A stretch of 64,000 bases of DNA from Celerinatantimonas sp046054195 (GCF_046054195.1 NZ_JBEQCS010000007.1:62001-126000), one strand, 5' to 3'. Numbered from the stretch's first letter, positions 27,625 through 37,438 are shown. Notes: generated by a model from the letters alone, not told the origin. Made by a program: numbers and translations.

Positions 27625-29043
27625 ATGCAATCGACAGAAAATTTTCGCATCGCAGTTGTTGGTGGCGGAGTCGCCGGCAGCTTGTGTGCTTTGCGTTTGG
27701 CTGAATCAGGACTTCATGTCAGTTTATTAGAAAAAGGTCCCGAATTGGTAAATGGTCCACCGATTTGTCATTTGCATGCTGGCGGAAGCTTATATCGGGA
27801 ATTAAGCGACGGACAATGTTTGGCTCTGCTCGAGCAGTCAATCTATACCGCGCGAAGCTTCTCTCACTCTATGCGTTATCGCCCCACTTTAATTGCTATT
27901 CCCAAGCGAGATCCTGGTTATATCGAACAACTTTTGCCTCGTTTTGAAAAACTAAGGGCGCATTACCGCCAATTAGTGAATCAGGACCCTCTTAATGAAG
28001 TGATTGGTCAAGTGGATGATTATTTCCAGTTGGTCAATCAGCCCGATGCCCAGCGGCTTGCCAAGTTACCTGCGGTGGCTGAGCCTAAGAGCGCCGAACA
28101 ATGGCTCATTAATGCGCTGCGAGAGCTTGACTTGGATAAACTCAAATTTCCTCTGGTATTGGTTCAAGAATATGGTGTGAGCTTATTTCGTGTCGCAGCT
28201 TGCGTCTCTTTGGCCGCAGAAAAATTAAATTCGTTGAGTGTCCACCTTAATAGTGATGTTGAAAAAGTGGATGCGCTAGAAAAAGGTTGGCGGGTGCATT
28301 ATCGCCAAAATGGTCAAGCCAAAAGTATGGATGTTGATTATCTTGTTAATGCAGCCGGTTTTCGAAGCGGTAGCATCGATGATTTACTCGGTGTTGAATC
28401 TGCTCGAATGGTTGAATTTAAAGCCGCTTATCTGGCGGATTGGCCTCAAGAGCAGTGCCCATGGCCAGAAGTAGTCATTCATGGCCAACGGGGTACTAAA
28501 CATGGCATGGCTCAATTAACTCCCTATGGACAAGGTGTGTTTCAGCTCCATGGTATGGCTCCTGGAGTGACGCTGTTTGAGCAAGGTGTGGCAAAAAGCT
28601 CAGCAATGAGTGCCCAACCACAATTGAGCGCTGAGTTATCGTTATTGGCGAATGGGCAATGGAGTCAAGAGTTGGCCTCTGAGCGTACGCAAGCGGCGAT
28701 TAATTATTTGGCTGAGTTTGTTCCATCTTTTAAAAGTGCCAAAGTGATTATGAAACCTCTTTCGGGAGCGCAGCAGATCCCAGGCAGCGATCTTAATCAA
28801 CGAGTCAGTGGCGCAAGCTTTGCAGCTAGTCGCTATGCTCGCAGTGAAATCGTAAAATTTTCATCAGCGCTTGATGCCGCTGACGATATTCTGGCTGATA
28901 TCGGCCAATTGATTGAGGTGCCGCGCGCTCTCAGTGGCGAACTTACTAGCGTTACATCTGTTGCGATAGAATCGATAGATAAACTTGCACAAAAAATAGC
29001 ACTGCGTCGGAAATTCCCTAAAGCGCTCGCAACTCAGTGTTAA
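27625..29043 (+). CDS. FAD-dependent oxidoreductase
   Basis: A 472-residue flavoprotein. The N-terminal dinucleotide-binding fold IAVVGGGVAGSLCALRL with acidic LLEKG at the end of strand two shows FAD binding (residues ~9-40). NAAGFRSGSIDDLLG near 255-269 is a second cofactor-contacting segment of the DAO/GR2 superfamily. The substrate is unknown. The ATG at 27625 is preferred because AGGTGGA lies a few bases before it; the GTG three codons upstream overlaps that site. It stands alone, with a good terminator behind it. Confidence 0.8.
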   Translation: MQSTENFRIAVVGGGVAGSLCALRLAESGLHVSLLEKGPELVNGPPICHLHAGGSLYRELSDGQCLALLEQSIYTARSFSHSMRYRPTLIAIPKRDPGYIEQLLPRFEKLRAHYRQLVNQDPLNEVIGQVDDYFQLVNQPDAQRLAKLPAVAEPKSAEQWLINALRELDLDKLKFPLVLVQEYGVSLFRVAACVSLAAEKLNSLSVHLNSDVEKVDALEKGWRVHYRQNGQAKSMDVDYLVNAAGFRSGSIDDLLGVESARMVEFKAAYLADWPQEQCPWPEVVIHGQRGTKHGMAQLTPYGQGVFQLHGMAPGVTLFEQGVAKSSAMSAQPQLSAELSLLANGQWSQELASERTQAAINYLAEFVPSFKSAKVIMKPLSGAQQIPGSDLNQRVSGASFAASRYARSEIVKFSSALDAADDILADIGQLIEVPRALSGELTSVTSVAIESIDKLAQKIALRRKFPKALATQC

Positions 29044-29092
29044 AAGCGCCCGCAAGTTAGTTACTATTCACCTATTAATGACACAAATAATT

Positions 29093-29125
29093 ATAACGGC
29101 AAGTGCATTGCCGTTATTGCTTTTT
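29093..29125 (+). terminator. Terminator of the FAD oxidoreductase gene
   Basis: A ten-base perfect stem (ATAACGGCAA at 29093-29102, TTGCCGTTAT at 29108-29117) with a five-base loop and a following T-rich tail. Confidence 0.85.
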
Positions 29126-29547
29126 CTTTATTTATTTGACCTACCTGCATTTGCTTGCATTTCAATTTTTTCTTAAGAAACCGGTTTCTTGAAATTTCTC
29201 CCTGATTAGAATATCAGCGATTTCCTAATGGAATATCAAAGGTATTAATAGATTAATTAGATATTAGATTCTAAGTATTAATTGTTTTTGAAATGTTCTA
29301 ATTGATTAGAATTAGTTCACATATTAGTATATTTGCCCATATATATGTGATTTTGTGTAACTTATGTATGTGTAACCGTTGCGAGACAAGCCTTTGTGGC
29401 TGTTTTGGTCTCGCATGGTTAAAGATTGAGGTTCTTTAAAAGAGTAGGTCGTACCGTTAGGAATACCTGACGTAGGATAGGAATTCTCTTTGTTTAGTTA
29501 AGCAATGTTTCTATAAATATTTCAAAAATAATAACTGGCTTTTTTAT
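29126..29547 (+). other. AT-rich leader with hairpin before the GGDEF-EAL gene
   Basis: Some 420 bases without a gene. Most is AT-rich, with many TTAGAT/ATTAGA repeats. At 29380-29415 an eight-base inverted repeat (TGCGAGAC/GTCTCGCA) encloses an inner GCC/GGC pairing. At 29444-29485 a segment with GGTCGTACC and TACCTGAC could fold further. It may be a structured 5' leader of the downstream c-di-GMP gene, but it does not match the c-di-GMP riboswitch consensus that I know. Confidence 0.4.
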
Positions 29548-31155
29548 ATGTTAACGAGTACCTATCACTTTAAAAGTGCACATAAACGTGAGCTGTTTTA
29601 TAAATGCTTAACGCCTGCGTTTGTGTGTGATGCTAAAGGTTGCTTGTTAGATGCTAATGCAGCTGCTGAGCCTTTGCTCAGTGGGCAACAGACAAAAAAT
29701 CTTTGGCATATTTTCGATATAGGACGAGGGCTGCTATCTGAAAAAGATAAACATTGTCAGGTTGTCCCGCTTATTCAGGACTCCTCAGGGCAAAGTCTAT
29801 TTTTATTGTATGTTGATAAACTTGATGAAAAAGAACAAACCTATTTAGTTCGGGCTCAGCCGCAACTTAAAGATTTTAACCAACCTCTGGGAATGCGTGA
29901 GCGTCCATTTTTCTATGATGCTTTAACCGGGTTGGCGAACCATTATGCTTGGTATCGACGCGATCAGCATCGACAGTATACTGAGCCCAGCGCTCTGGTT
30001 TTAATTAAATTACACAATTTACGCGCCATTAATATTTTGGTGGGGATGCAAAGTGGTGATGAACTTCTGCGAGAACTGGGTGAATCATTTAAGGCGCTGA
30101 GTAATGAGTCGATGCATATTTATCGCTTCCCTGGTGCAAAATTTCTCTTGGTGTTAAATCAACCTGTTGATTCTCTTAAAAAGTGGTTATATGAGGACTT
30201 ATCACAACTATTAAGCGAGCAGCTCTCTTTTCATGATCTGCAAGGCATGCACATAGAATGGCGTGCTGGCGCAACTCTTTATCGTCATCAAGTCAGCGCT
30301 CAAGCACTGATGGAAGAGTGTTCAATTGCGATGGCTCATGCCAGCCTATCCCAGCCATATGTGTGTTATCGAAATGAATATCAGGTGGTTATAGCCCATC
30401 GAAATCGCCAGCAAAATCGTATTTATCAGGCTCTTGAAGATGAACAGCTGGAATTGTGGTTGCAACCGCAGACATTAGATAGTGGTAAAGTTGTCGGTTA
30501 TGAGTGTTTGTGTCGACTGAAGGATGCGAACGGGGAGATTATTCCACCTGATGAATTTTTACCTTATGTTGATTTAAACAACTGGTATGCTTGGCTTGCT
30601 CAGCTGGTTTGGGCGCGAGCTTGTGAGCTGTTATCCGATTGGGATGAACGATTAGGGAATGTTCCCATCTCAATTAATCTGGCGGGTCCTGAGCTACTTG
30701 ATGAGCGATTTTATCAGATGCTGTTAAAACGCTATAGCCAGTCAGCGCTATTGCGCCAGCGTCTCGCGCTTGAGTTGACTGAAACTTCTATGGTTGGTCA
30801 GCTGGCACAAACCAAGCAACGGCTGAGTTCTCTTGCCCAAGCGGGAGTTACGGTCCTGATTGATGATTTTGGCACAGGGCACGCATCACTGGCCCAATTA
30901 GTTGATTTATCTATTTCGGTATTAAAGATCGATCGCCTGTTTGTCTCGCATGTGCTGGATTCAGCAATCCACTCGAATATTATCAAAGCCTCAATACAAC
31001 TCGCTGATAGTTTGGATATGAGAGTGATTGTCGAAGGCGTTGAAACAGCCGAAGAGCTAGAGGCGCTTAAAGCGCTCGGGTGTAAAATGTTTCAGGGATT
31101 TTATTTTGGCCATCCTCAGCCATATCAAAAATTGCTCGAGCAGTTTAATCCGTGA
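29548..31155 (+). CDS. c-di-GMP phosphodiesterase with degenerate GGDEF and EAL
   Basis: A 535-residue cytosolic protein without membrane segments. A short PAS-like domain (~15-105) is followed by a GGDEF domain (~120-275) in which the active-site motif reads FPGAK, so cyclase activity is lost. The EAL domain (~290-530) is complete: ECLCR in place of EALLR keeps Glu, and the metal and general-base residues are present in INLAG, ELTETS, DDFGTG, KIDR, EGVET and the final FQGFYFG. It is thus probably an active phosphodiesterase, perhaps controlled by GTP binding at the dead GGDEF. It is preceded by an unusual hairpin-containing leader. Confidence 0.9.
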   Translation: MLTSTYHFKSAHKRELFYKCLTPAFVCDAKGCLLDANAAAEPLLSGQQTKNLWHIFDIGRGLLSEKDKHCQVVPLIQDSSGQSLFLLYVDKLDEKEQTYLVRAQPQLKDFNQPLGMRERPFFYDALTGLANHYAWYRRDQHRQYTEPSALVLIKLHNLRAINILVGMQSGDELLRELGESFKALSNESMHIYRFPGAKFLLVLNQPVDSLKKWLYEDLSQLLSEQLSFHDLQGMHIEWRAGATLYRHQVSAQALMEECSIAMAHASLSQPYVCYRNEYQVVIAHRNRQQNRIYQALEDEQLELWLQPQTLDSGKVVGYECLCRLKDANGEIIPPDEFLPYVDLNNWYAWLAQLVWARACELLSDWDERLGNVPISINLAGPELLDERFYQMLLKRYSQSALLRQRLALELTETSMVGQLAQTKQRLSSLAQAGVTVLIDDFGTGHASLAQLVDLSISVLKIDRLFVSHVLDSAIHSNIIKASIQLADSLDMRVIVEGVETAEELEALKALGCKMFQGFYFGHPQPYQKLLEQFNP

Positions 31156-31303
31156 AATATATTACGCCATATAGAAAATAGGGCTTTTTGAGAAAAACTG
31201 CTTTATTATAGCCGGACTTTTTTATCTGCTTTTGTCGCTTTTCATGCGGGATTTTTCTTGAGTCTTTGCTTGATGGTAAGCACCAAGTAGGCTTGGAGAA
31301 ATC

Positions 31304-32074
31304 ATGGTTCCTGCGTTTCCGCACGCTGTGCAGCGTCTTTATCTTGAGCGTGTCGCAAAAAGTACTCGTCCTTATTTAGCCCGTGGTCATCAAGTTGTTC
31401 GATGCCCAAATTGTTTATTGGCTGTTGAGCATTGTCAGTGCCATCTGCGCGCTCAGGTGCCATCACAATGTGCGTTTTGTTTGGTGATGTATGATGGGGA
31501 AATTTTAAAGCCGAGTAATAGCGCTCGATTGATTGCTGATCTGGTGGCTGATACCCATGCTTTCACTTGGTCTCGCACTGAGCCGAATGAGGCGTTACTT
31601 TCTCTTTTAAAACGCGATGACTATCAACCGATTGTTATTTATCCACAGGAAAATGCAGTAGCGACCCAACCTGTTGTGACAGATGAGCAGTTGGTTACTG
31701 GGGGAGCTAAAAAGCCACTTTTTATTTTGTTAGATGGCACTTGGCGTCAGGCGCATAAAATGTATCGTAAAAGTGTTTGGCTGCACGATCTGCCGCTATT
31801 GTCATTTCACCTGAGTCAGCCACCAACTTCTTATAGTTTGCGCCAAGGAAGTTTAGACTTTCAATTAGCGACCGCTGAAGTGGCCGCTTTAGCACTTAAC
31901 AAAGCCCATGAAGATGCGAATGCTAATGTTTTATTGCGCTGGTTTGAGGTTTTTTGTGAAGCCAGTTTAATGGCAACTTCAAAAACCTCATTAGTGAAAA
32001 ATCGCAAACCATTAGCACAGCTGCAACAAGAGTATCAGCAAGCGTTATCGCTGGCTAACAAAGCATCTAGCTGA
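31304..32074 (+). CDS. tapT: tRNA-uridine aminocarboxypropyltransferase (DTW domain)
   Basis: A 256-residue DTW-domain enzyme (YfiP/TapT family) expected to make acp3U in the variable region of some tRNAs using S-adenosylmethionine. The N-terminal zinc-binding cysteines (CPNCLLAVEHCQC, then CAFC) and the signature LLDGTWRQAHKM near residue 146 (D-x-T-W version of DTW) are clear, as is the late SYSLRQGS. GGAGAAA precedes the ATG at 31304. Its last 40 bases overlap the convergent M17 peptidase gene. Confidence 0.88.
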   Translation: MVPAFPHAVQRLYLERVAKSTRPYLARGHQVVRCPNCLLAVEHCQCHLRAQVPSQCAFCLVMYDGEILKPSNSARLIADLVADTHAFTWSRTEPNEALLSLLKRDDYQPIVIYPQENAVATQPVVTDEQLVTGGAKKPLFILLDGTWRQAHKMYRKSVWLHDLPLLSFHLSQPPTSYSLRQGSLDFQLATAEVAALALNKAHEDANANVLLRWFEVFCEASLMATSKTSLVKNRKPLAQLQQEYQQALSLANKASS

Positions 32075-33486
32075 GCGAGTAAGCGCTGCGTGTAGCGCAC
32101 GCCAAAACCACTGATCGGTGTGGGTTGATGAGCAAGCGGTATTTTGGGGTTAAAGGCGCTCAAATCAATGTGGATCCAGTTATCATGGGGCTCTATAAAA
32201 CGCAGTAAAAAGCGAGCCGCATGAATGTGATCAGGGCCAGGCCCTGGTGCACATTGTGCTATGTCGGCAATTTGCGAGCGAAAGTCATCATCATAGTCGC
32301 TATCTAGTGGCTGCGGCCAGACACGTTCACCGCATTGCTCCCCAATCTGGGTAAGTTCCATAAGCCAATCAAAACGGTTACTCCACAAGCCACTTCGATT
32401 GTTCCCCAAAGCGCGTTTGCAACTGCCGGTGAGCGTGGCATAGTCGATGATTAACTGAGGCTTTTCACGACTCGCTAATGTGAGCGTATCGGCTAATACC
32501 ATACGGCCTTCTGCATCGGTATCGACGATCTCAATTGTGGTCCCGTTAAGAGCTTTAACGACTTCCCCTGTTTTATAAGCATTTGGGGCAACATGGTTTT
32601 CAGCTAGAGCGAGATAACAGTCAATTTGATATGGAACATTGAGCTCACTGGCAGCTAGCAATGAACCTAGCGCTACCGCTGAACCGCCCATATCCATGTG
32701 CATGCCACTCATATTGCTTTTTAAGTTATAGCCTCCAGTATCCATACAGATGCCTTTACCAACGAGGGCAATATGCTGTTTAGGAGCCTTGGGGGTATAG
32801 CGAAGACGGACGATGGAACTTGGATGATTGTCGCCTTTGGCAACGGCTAAAAACGCCTCTGCTCCAAGAAGCGCCAGCGCATCTTCATTATAGATATCAA
32901 CCTGCCAGTTATATTGACTCGCTAATTGCTGAGCCAGTAATTGGTAGCTTTTGGGGTTAAGCTGATCGGCTGGTTGCCAAGCTAGATAGCGCGTGAGTGC
33001 ATTGCCTTTTGCTTCGGCGCAAAGCTGTGCAATCTGCCCATCACTTAAGGCCACATCAGTTAAGTACAAAGTTTTTTCACTGGAGAGAATTTCTTGTGAG
33101 TTGTGTTTGTAATTGGGCAATGTGTAGTTTGCGGCTAACCAAGCACTGACAAAGGCCTCTTGTAAAATCGCATCGCTGCATTCAAAGCTGAGTTTTTTGA
33201 GTTTTTCGAGATTAGCCTGTTCAATGAGTTTTCTGGCCCATGTGAGTTTTGCAAACATGGTATTTTCACTGACAGGTTGAGCATTTAATAGCAAAGCCGG
33301 ATAAGGCTGAGTGATGCTCCAAAACTGGCTATCGGGAAAAATAGCTTGTTGCTCTTTAAACTGAGCAACAACATGGCTCTGTAATTGGCTGAGATCGTCA
33401 CAGCTGAGATAGACTCTGACGACATCATTATTTAAGCTTGCCTCGGCAGCTTGGATGGATAAATTTGGATAACTAAAAGGCTTCAT
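32035..33486 (-). CDS. M17 leucyl aminopeptidase family protein
   Basis: A 483-residue metallopeptidase of the leucine aminopeptidase family, distinct from the PepA gene at 48954-50459. The C-terminal catalytic domain has KGICMDTGGYNLK (first metal Lys and Asp), MDMGGSAV, and DTDAEGRMVLADTL in place of the family NTDAEGR, keeping the Asp, Glu and Arg needed for two metals and catalysis. The N-terminal ~165 residues are poorly conserved. It resembles the PepB-like peptidases annotated in Vibrio and Shewanella more than E. coli PepB (427 residues). Convergent 40-bp overlap with tapT. Confidence 0.88.
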   Translation of the reverse strand: MKPFSYPNLSIQAAEASLNNDVVRVYLSCDDLSQLQSHVVAQFKEQQAIFPDSQFWSITQPYPALLLNAQPVSENTMFAKLTWARKLIEQANLEKLKKLSFECSDAILQEAFVSAWLAANYTLPNYKHNSQEILSSEKTLYLTDVALSDGQIAQLCAEAKGNALTRYLAWQPADQLNPKSYQLLAQQLASQYNWQVDIYNEDALALLGAEAFLAVAKGDNHPSSIVRLRYTPKAPKQHIALVGKGICMDTGGYNLKSNMSGMHMDMGGSAVALGSLLAASELNVPYQIDCYLALAENHVAPNAYKTGEVVKALNGTTIEIVDTDAEGRMVLADTLTLASREKPQLIIDYATLTGSCKRALGNNRSGLWSNRFDWLMELTQIGEQCGERVWPQPLDSDYDDDFRSQIADIAQCAPGPGPDHIHAARFLLRFIEPHDNWIHIDLSAFNPKIPLAHQPTPISGFGVRYTQRLLAQLDALLASDNAC

Positions 33487-33552
33487 AAGTGCAGTTCATA
33501 CAATCAAACAATAGAGCTAGAGTAGCACTTAGCCTGTAGGCTGTCAGGTGCG

Positions 33553-35007
33553 TTAATTAAGCGCTTGCGTGTAGATATCACCGTATTGGTAGGCCGCTTT
33601 ATCCCAGCTGAATTCTCGCTGCATGGCGCGTTTGCGCATCAGAGATATTTGCTCTGGTTCTTCAAGATAAGCCAGTAATGCTCGGCGTAACAGGTTGAGC
33701 AATTCACTACTTTCAGGGGGATAGAAAATAAAGCCATCGGCATCATCAGGATTTTGGTCATAATCAACCACCGTATCTTGCAACCCTCCAACACCGCGAA
33801 CGATAGGAATGGTCCCATAGGCAAGGCTATACATTTGGTTGAGTCCACAAGGCTCAAACAGCGATGGCATTAAGAAAAAATCACTGCCAGCTTCAATCAG
33901 ATGGGCCAAGGGGTTGGAATAAGTATTAACAAAACGCAGTTTTTCTGGATAGCGCTGTTGCATTTGATCGAGCTGTTGGCTGATTTGGCTATCGCCGGTT
34001 CCTACAATCACAATCTGAACGTGGTGGCGTAAAAATTTCTCAAGAGCAGGAAGTAGCAGATAAAACCCTTTTTGTTCAGTGAGTCTACAGACCATGCCAA
34101 AGACGGGTTTTTGTGCAACGGGTAACTTGAGTTCATGTTGCAGTGCTTCTTTGCAGCGCCATTTACCGCTTAGGTCATCACCATTGTAATGCTCTGGCAG
34201 CATGTTATCAGTGGCTGGGTTCCAATCTCGGTAGTCACAGCCATTTAAGATACCGGATACATCACTGTGGCGCTGCTGAAAAAATTCATGCAGGCCATGC
34301 GCGCCTAAACGGGTCATTAATTCGTTGGCGTAATTGGGGCTAACCGCGGTGATTTTATCGCTAAAGCGGATCCCTGCTTTGAGCATATTAAGGCATTGAT
34401 ATCCATCGAGCAGTGTATCAACTAACGGTGCGATAAGATCGCCAAACATGTCAAATTGTCTGCGTTCAAATTGCCCCTGGAAAACGGCGTTATGGATAGT
34501 TAGAACGGTTTTGGCTTTGCCTAAAACTGGATGTGTACGGTACTGGGTTTTGACTAGATAAGGAATGAGCGCAGTGTGCCAATCATTACAATGGATGATA
34601 TCGATGTTCAGGTTCAGCCGCGCAGCCACTTCTAGGGCAGCTAAATTGAAAAAGGCAAAGCGCTCGCCATTATCAGGATAACCATATTCACCTTCACTGT
34701 AGGGCTGTGAGCGATCATAGTAATCGTGTTGCTCAATGCAATAGACACAAATGTCGTCAAGCATTAACCGCCATAGCCCCATCTCTTTTTCAAAACCAGC
34801 ATCAGTTTTGATAGTGATACGATCAACAAATTGTGCTTCTTCGCGATGAGCTATCGTGCGAAAAAAAGGCATGATCAAAGTGACCTGATGGCCTTGTTTG
34901 CGAAGAGCAAGAGGCAAATACTTGGCAACATCTGCCAGGCCCCCTGTTTTGATAAAACCTTCAATTTCTGAAGCTACAAACAAGACATTGACTGATTCTG
35001 TGGCCAC
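33553..35007 (-). CDS. glgA: glycogen synthase
   Basis: A 484-residue GT5 glycosyltransferase that extends glycogen from ADP-glucose. The N-terminal KTGGLADVAKYLP binds ADP-glucose, HCNDWHTALIP is the next conserved stretch, and the C-terminal domain carries GMVCRLTEQKG, MPSLFEPCGLNQMYSLAYG and GGLQDTV. A GTG start at 35007 is supported by AAGGAG five bases upstream. No other glg gene lies near; genes for ADP-glucose synthesis and branching must be elsewhere. It lies about 66 bp downstream of nothing else in the same direction, so it is probably monocistronic. Confidence 0.95.
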   Translation of the reverse strand: MATESVNVLFVASEIEGFIKTGGLADVAKYLPLALRKQGHQVTLIMPFFRTIAHREEAQFVDRITIKTDAGFEKEMGLWRLMLDDICVYCIEQHDYYDRSQPYSEGEYGYPDNGERFAFFNLAALEVAARLNLNIDIIHCNDWHTALIPYLVKTQYRTHPVLGKAKTVLTIHNAVFQGQFERRQFDMFGDLIAPLVDTLLDGYQCLNMLKAGIRFSDKITAVSPNYANELMTRLGAHGLHEFFQQRHSDVSGILNGCDYRDWNPATDNMLPEHYNGDDLSGKWRCKEALQHELKLPVAQKPVFGMVCRLTEQKGFYLLLPALEKFLRHHVQIVIVGTGDSQISQQLDQMQQRYPEKLRFVNTYSNPLAHLIEAGSDFFLMPSLFEPCGLNQMYSLAYGTIPIVRGVGGLQDTVVDYDQNPDDADGFIFYPPESSELLNLLRRALLAYLEEPEQISLMRKRAMQREFSWDKAAYQYGDIYTQALN

Positions 35008-35132
35008 TCATCACTCCTTTTGGTTCATGAGGCTCCTTTGCCTGCCTTGCTGTTTGATAGTAGCAAAAAACAGTGCAAATTGCTGAATTTAGTCATCATA
35101 CTCGCCCAGGATAGAGGCTGCACTAGATGTGA

Positions 35133-36206
35133 CTATTTAGCTTGTTCACTGAGCATCATGGCATTGATTAACTGTTCTAGCTCTTCTATTTGCTCACACA
35201 TCTTACGACTGAGCCAGATATAGCCATAAATTGAGAAAATGGCGTTTTGGGGATAGTTCTGCGTGTCTGGCGTATATTGCTCAAGCTGGGTGACTAAATC
35301 TTCCAGATCTTGCGTTAAAGAGGGTTGCGTATTGCTAGAGCCATCGAGCAAAAATATCGATAAATTACTGAGTTGCTGCTGGATAATTCGGCGTGTCTGA
35401 CGCAGTAACTGCGCGTTAATCATCCAGAATCGGCCATCTCGAGAAGCCCAATAGCTTTCAATTAACAGCTCAAACGTACCTATTAGATCCCGGCAAACCG
35501 TCTGAGTCCGGTCAAATTGGGCGTGTTTGATATGTGTTTCGCGACTGGCTGCATTGATGAACGCGCGCATTTTAATGACGCGACTAAGCTCTGCTTGTAA
35601 GCGATTGGCTAAATGCGGACGTTCCACAAGGTTGATAGAGGTATAGGCACCATAAATCTTCCCCAGCGAATTTAGCGCATCACTCATCTGCATCCGCCAA
35701 TGAATAAACGCTCGCTGAGGATAAATACTGGTCAACAATAGTGCGATTATCGCGCCAAGAATGACATCCCCTGCTCGCCAGATGGCGGTGGTGAAATCTC
35801 CAGGCTCGGCGCTGGCAACAACGGCTAAGGTGATACCAATTAAAATTGCCATATATGGGCGTTTGCCAAGGGCTAAGTAGCCACCAAAAAACATGACTAT
35901 AGCGCACCAAATCAACATCAATGGCACTGAATAGAGCTCAATATAGAGCGCGACCAATCCTGAACTTGCCCCTATGATTGTGCCTAAAATTCGGTGCAAA
36001 GAGCGTTGCTTGACGTTGCCCCAGAATGACATTGGTCCAAGCAATACCACAAGAGTGATGAGTGGCCAACTGCCTTCAGGAATGCCACTTAAGCGAATCG
36101 CCACCAGCGTAATAACAAACGCCAAGGCAATACGAACGCCGTGAGCAATTCGATAATGGCGATACAGAATATTTTCGAATTTACCGATTTTGTGACTTAA
36201 AGACAC
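35133..36206 (-). CDS. FUSC-family (YccS-like) inner-membrane protein
   Basis: A 357-residue protein beginning at GTG 36206. Residues ~20-165 contain six membrane helices with the FUSC signature GSWPLITLVVLLGPMSFWGN and RILGTIIGA. The C-terminal ~190 residues are soluble and helical. Full-length YccS/AaeB proteins contain two such membrane halves (about 650-720 residues), so this is a half-length member. Related proteins export aromatic acids or have no known substrate. The start lacks a strong ribosome binding site. Oriented like gpmA and glgA but separated by gaps of about 125-150 bp. Confidence 0.75.
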   Translation of the reverse strand: MSLSHKIGKFENILYRHYRIAHGVRIALAFVITLVAIRLSGIPEGSWPLITLVVLLGPMSFWGNVKQRSLHRILGTIIGASSGLVALYIELYSVPLMLIWCAIVMFFGGYLALGKRPYMAILIGITLAVVASAEPGDFTTAIWRAGDVILGAIIALLLTSIYPQRAFIHWRMQMSDALNSLGKIYGAYTSINLVERPHLANRLQAELSRVIKMRAFINAASRETHIKHAQFDRTQTVCRDLIGTFELLIESYWASRDGRFWMINAQLLRQTRRIIQQQLSNLSIFLLDGSSNTQPSLTQDLEDLVTQLEQYTPDTQNYPQNAIFSIYGYIWLSRKMCEQIEELEQLINAMMLSEQAK

Positions 36207-36314
36207 TGTGGTACCGTTTCTAAGGTTAGAGTGGGCAAGAAAGCGGCAATTTTAGCGGACAGCGCTATGACATAAAAGAGTTGATAGCACTTTTATTTTA
36301 TAAAGAAGGTAATT

Positions 36315-36346
36315 GTTCAGTAAGCGCGATAAAACGCTTACTGAAC
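36315..36346 (-). terminator. Hairpin after gpmA
   Basis: A twelve-base perfect stem (GTTCAGTAAGCG/CGCTTACTGAAC) with an eight-base loop starts 13 bases past the gpmA stop on the minus strand. The T tail is poor, so it may protect the 3' end or assist Rho as much as terminate. Confidence 0.6.
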
Positions 36347-36358
36347 GAAGGGTCAATA

Positions 36359-37114
36359 TTACTGTTTAGCGCTGCCTTGTTTGGCAACCGCGGCCATTTT
36401 TGCTTCCAATTCAGATTGGTCGCCTAAGTAATAATGTTTCAGCGGTTTGAGGTTTTCATCGAATTCATAAACAAGTGGTACCCCGGTTGGGATGTTTAAT
36501 CCGACGATGTCATCTTCTGAGATATTATCTAAGTATTTAACCAGGGCTCGAATACTATTGCCATGGGCGGCAATCAGCACTTTTTTACCTGCTTTAAGAT
36601 CGGGGGCAATGACATCTTCCCAGTAAGGTAGAACTCTATCAATGGTGGTTTTTAAGCTTTCAGCTTTAGGCCACTGACTCGGTTCTAAATCTTGATAACG
36701 AGGGTCATTACCAGGGTAATAGTCACTATCTTCATCTAGCAGTGGCGGCAAAGTATCAAAGCTACGACGCCAGATGAGGACTTGTTCATCACCATATTTT
36801 TTAGCAGTTTCAGCCTTATTTAATCCTTGCAGAGCACCGTAGTGGCGTTCATTCAAACGCCAGCTGCGAACAACTGGGATCCACATTAAATCTAACTCTT
36901 CAAGAGCCAGCCAAAGTGTTTTAATGGCTCGTTTTAATCGAGAGGTATAAGCAATATCAAATGTAAATCCTGCATCTTTTAGTAGTTGACCACCCTGTTT
37001 GGCTTCTTCAATCCCTTTGGCGGATAGGGGAACATCAGCCCATCCGGTAAAACGGTTTTCTTGATTCCACTGACTTTCGCCATGGCGAATTAACACTAAT
37101 TTAATAGGGGCCAT
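36359..37114 (-). CDS. gpmA: 2,3-bisphosphoglycerate-dependent phosphoglycerate mutase
   Basis: A 251-residue glycolytic enzyme interconverting 3- and 2-phosphoglycerate. The catalytic His lies in LIRHGESQWN at residues ~8-17, followed by RFTGWADVPLS. RLNERHYGALQGLNK near 86-100 and AAHGNSIRALVKY (second His) near 182-194 complete the active site. Its length matches E. coli GpmA (250). AGGAG precedes the ATG at 37114. It is an ordinary single gene with a hairpin behind it. Confidence 0.97.
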   Translation of the reverse strand: MAPIKLVLIRHGESQWNQENRFTGWADVPLSAKGIEEAKQGGQLLKDAGFTFDIAYTSRLKRAIKTLWLALEELDLMWIPVVRSWRLNERHYGALQGLNKAETAKKYGDEQVLIWRRSFDTLPPLLDEDSDYYPGNDPRYQDLEPSQWPKAESLKTTIDRVLPYWEDVIAPDLKAGKKVLIAAHGNSIRALVKYLDNISEDDIVGLNIPTGVPLVYEFDENLKPLKHYYLGDQSELEAKMAAVAKQGSAKQ

Positions 37115-37438
37115 GATTTCTCCTCATGATTGATTTACGCTAATTATTGACTTCTGCTCCACTTCTTTAATCACAGAATAACGAAAGAACGTTTCCTGTT
37201 TGTTATTTTGTTGTTGATTATCTTCGTTGCCTTGAGAGCATCCGTCAAGTGTTGAGCTGTTTTTCGCGATCGTTGATAATAGTCCAACGCCAAGAAAATC
37301 ATTTGATTGAACTACGAGCCAATAGGGCTGCAGGCTAACCATAAAGCGTTATTGATAATCATCATTGTTTCATTTAGATCAACGCTTGCCATCAGAAAAG
37401 TTATTAGGATTGAGAAAAACGATACAAAGGAGGTTCGT
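37115..37438. other. Divergent promoter region gpmA / YpdA-like kinase
   Basis: About 320 bases. No convincing gene: the open frame running back from the kinase has no coding features and no binding site. AT-rich segments with GATTGATT, GTTGATTATC and GATAATCATC are present, but I cannot assign operators. Confidence 0.5.

Noticed and set aside
29126..29547. c-di-GMP-I (GEMM) riboswitch before the GGDEF-EAL gene
   Set aside because: The conserved GEMM core and its tetraloop/receptor elements are not present; only an unclassified hairpin is seen.
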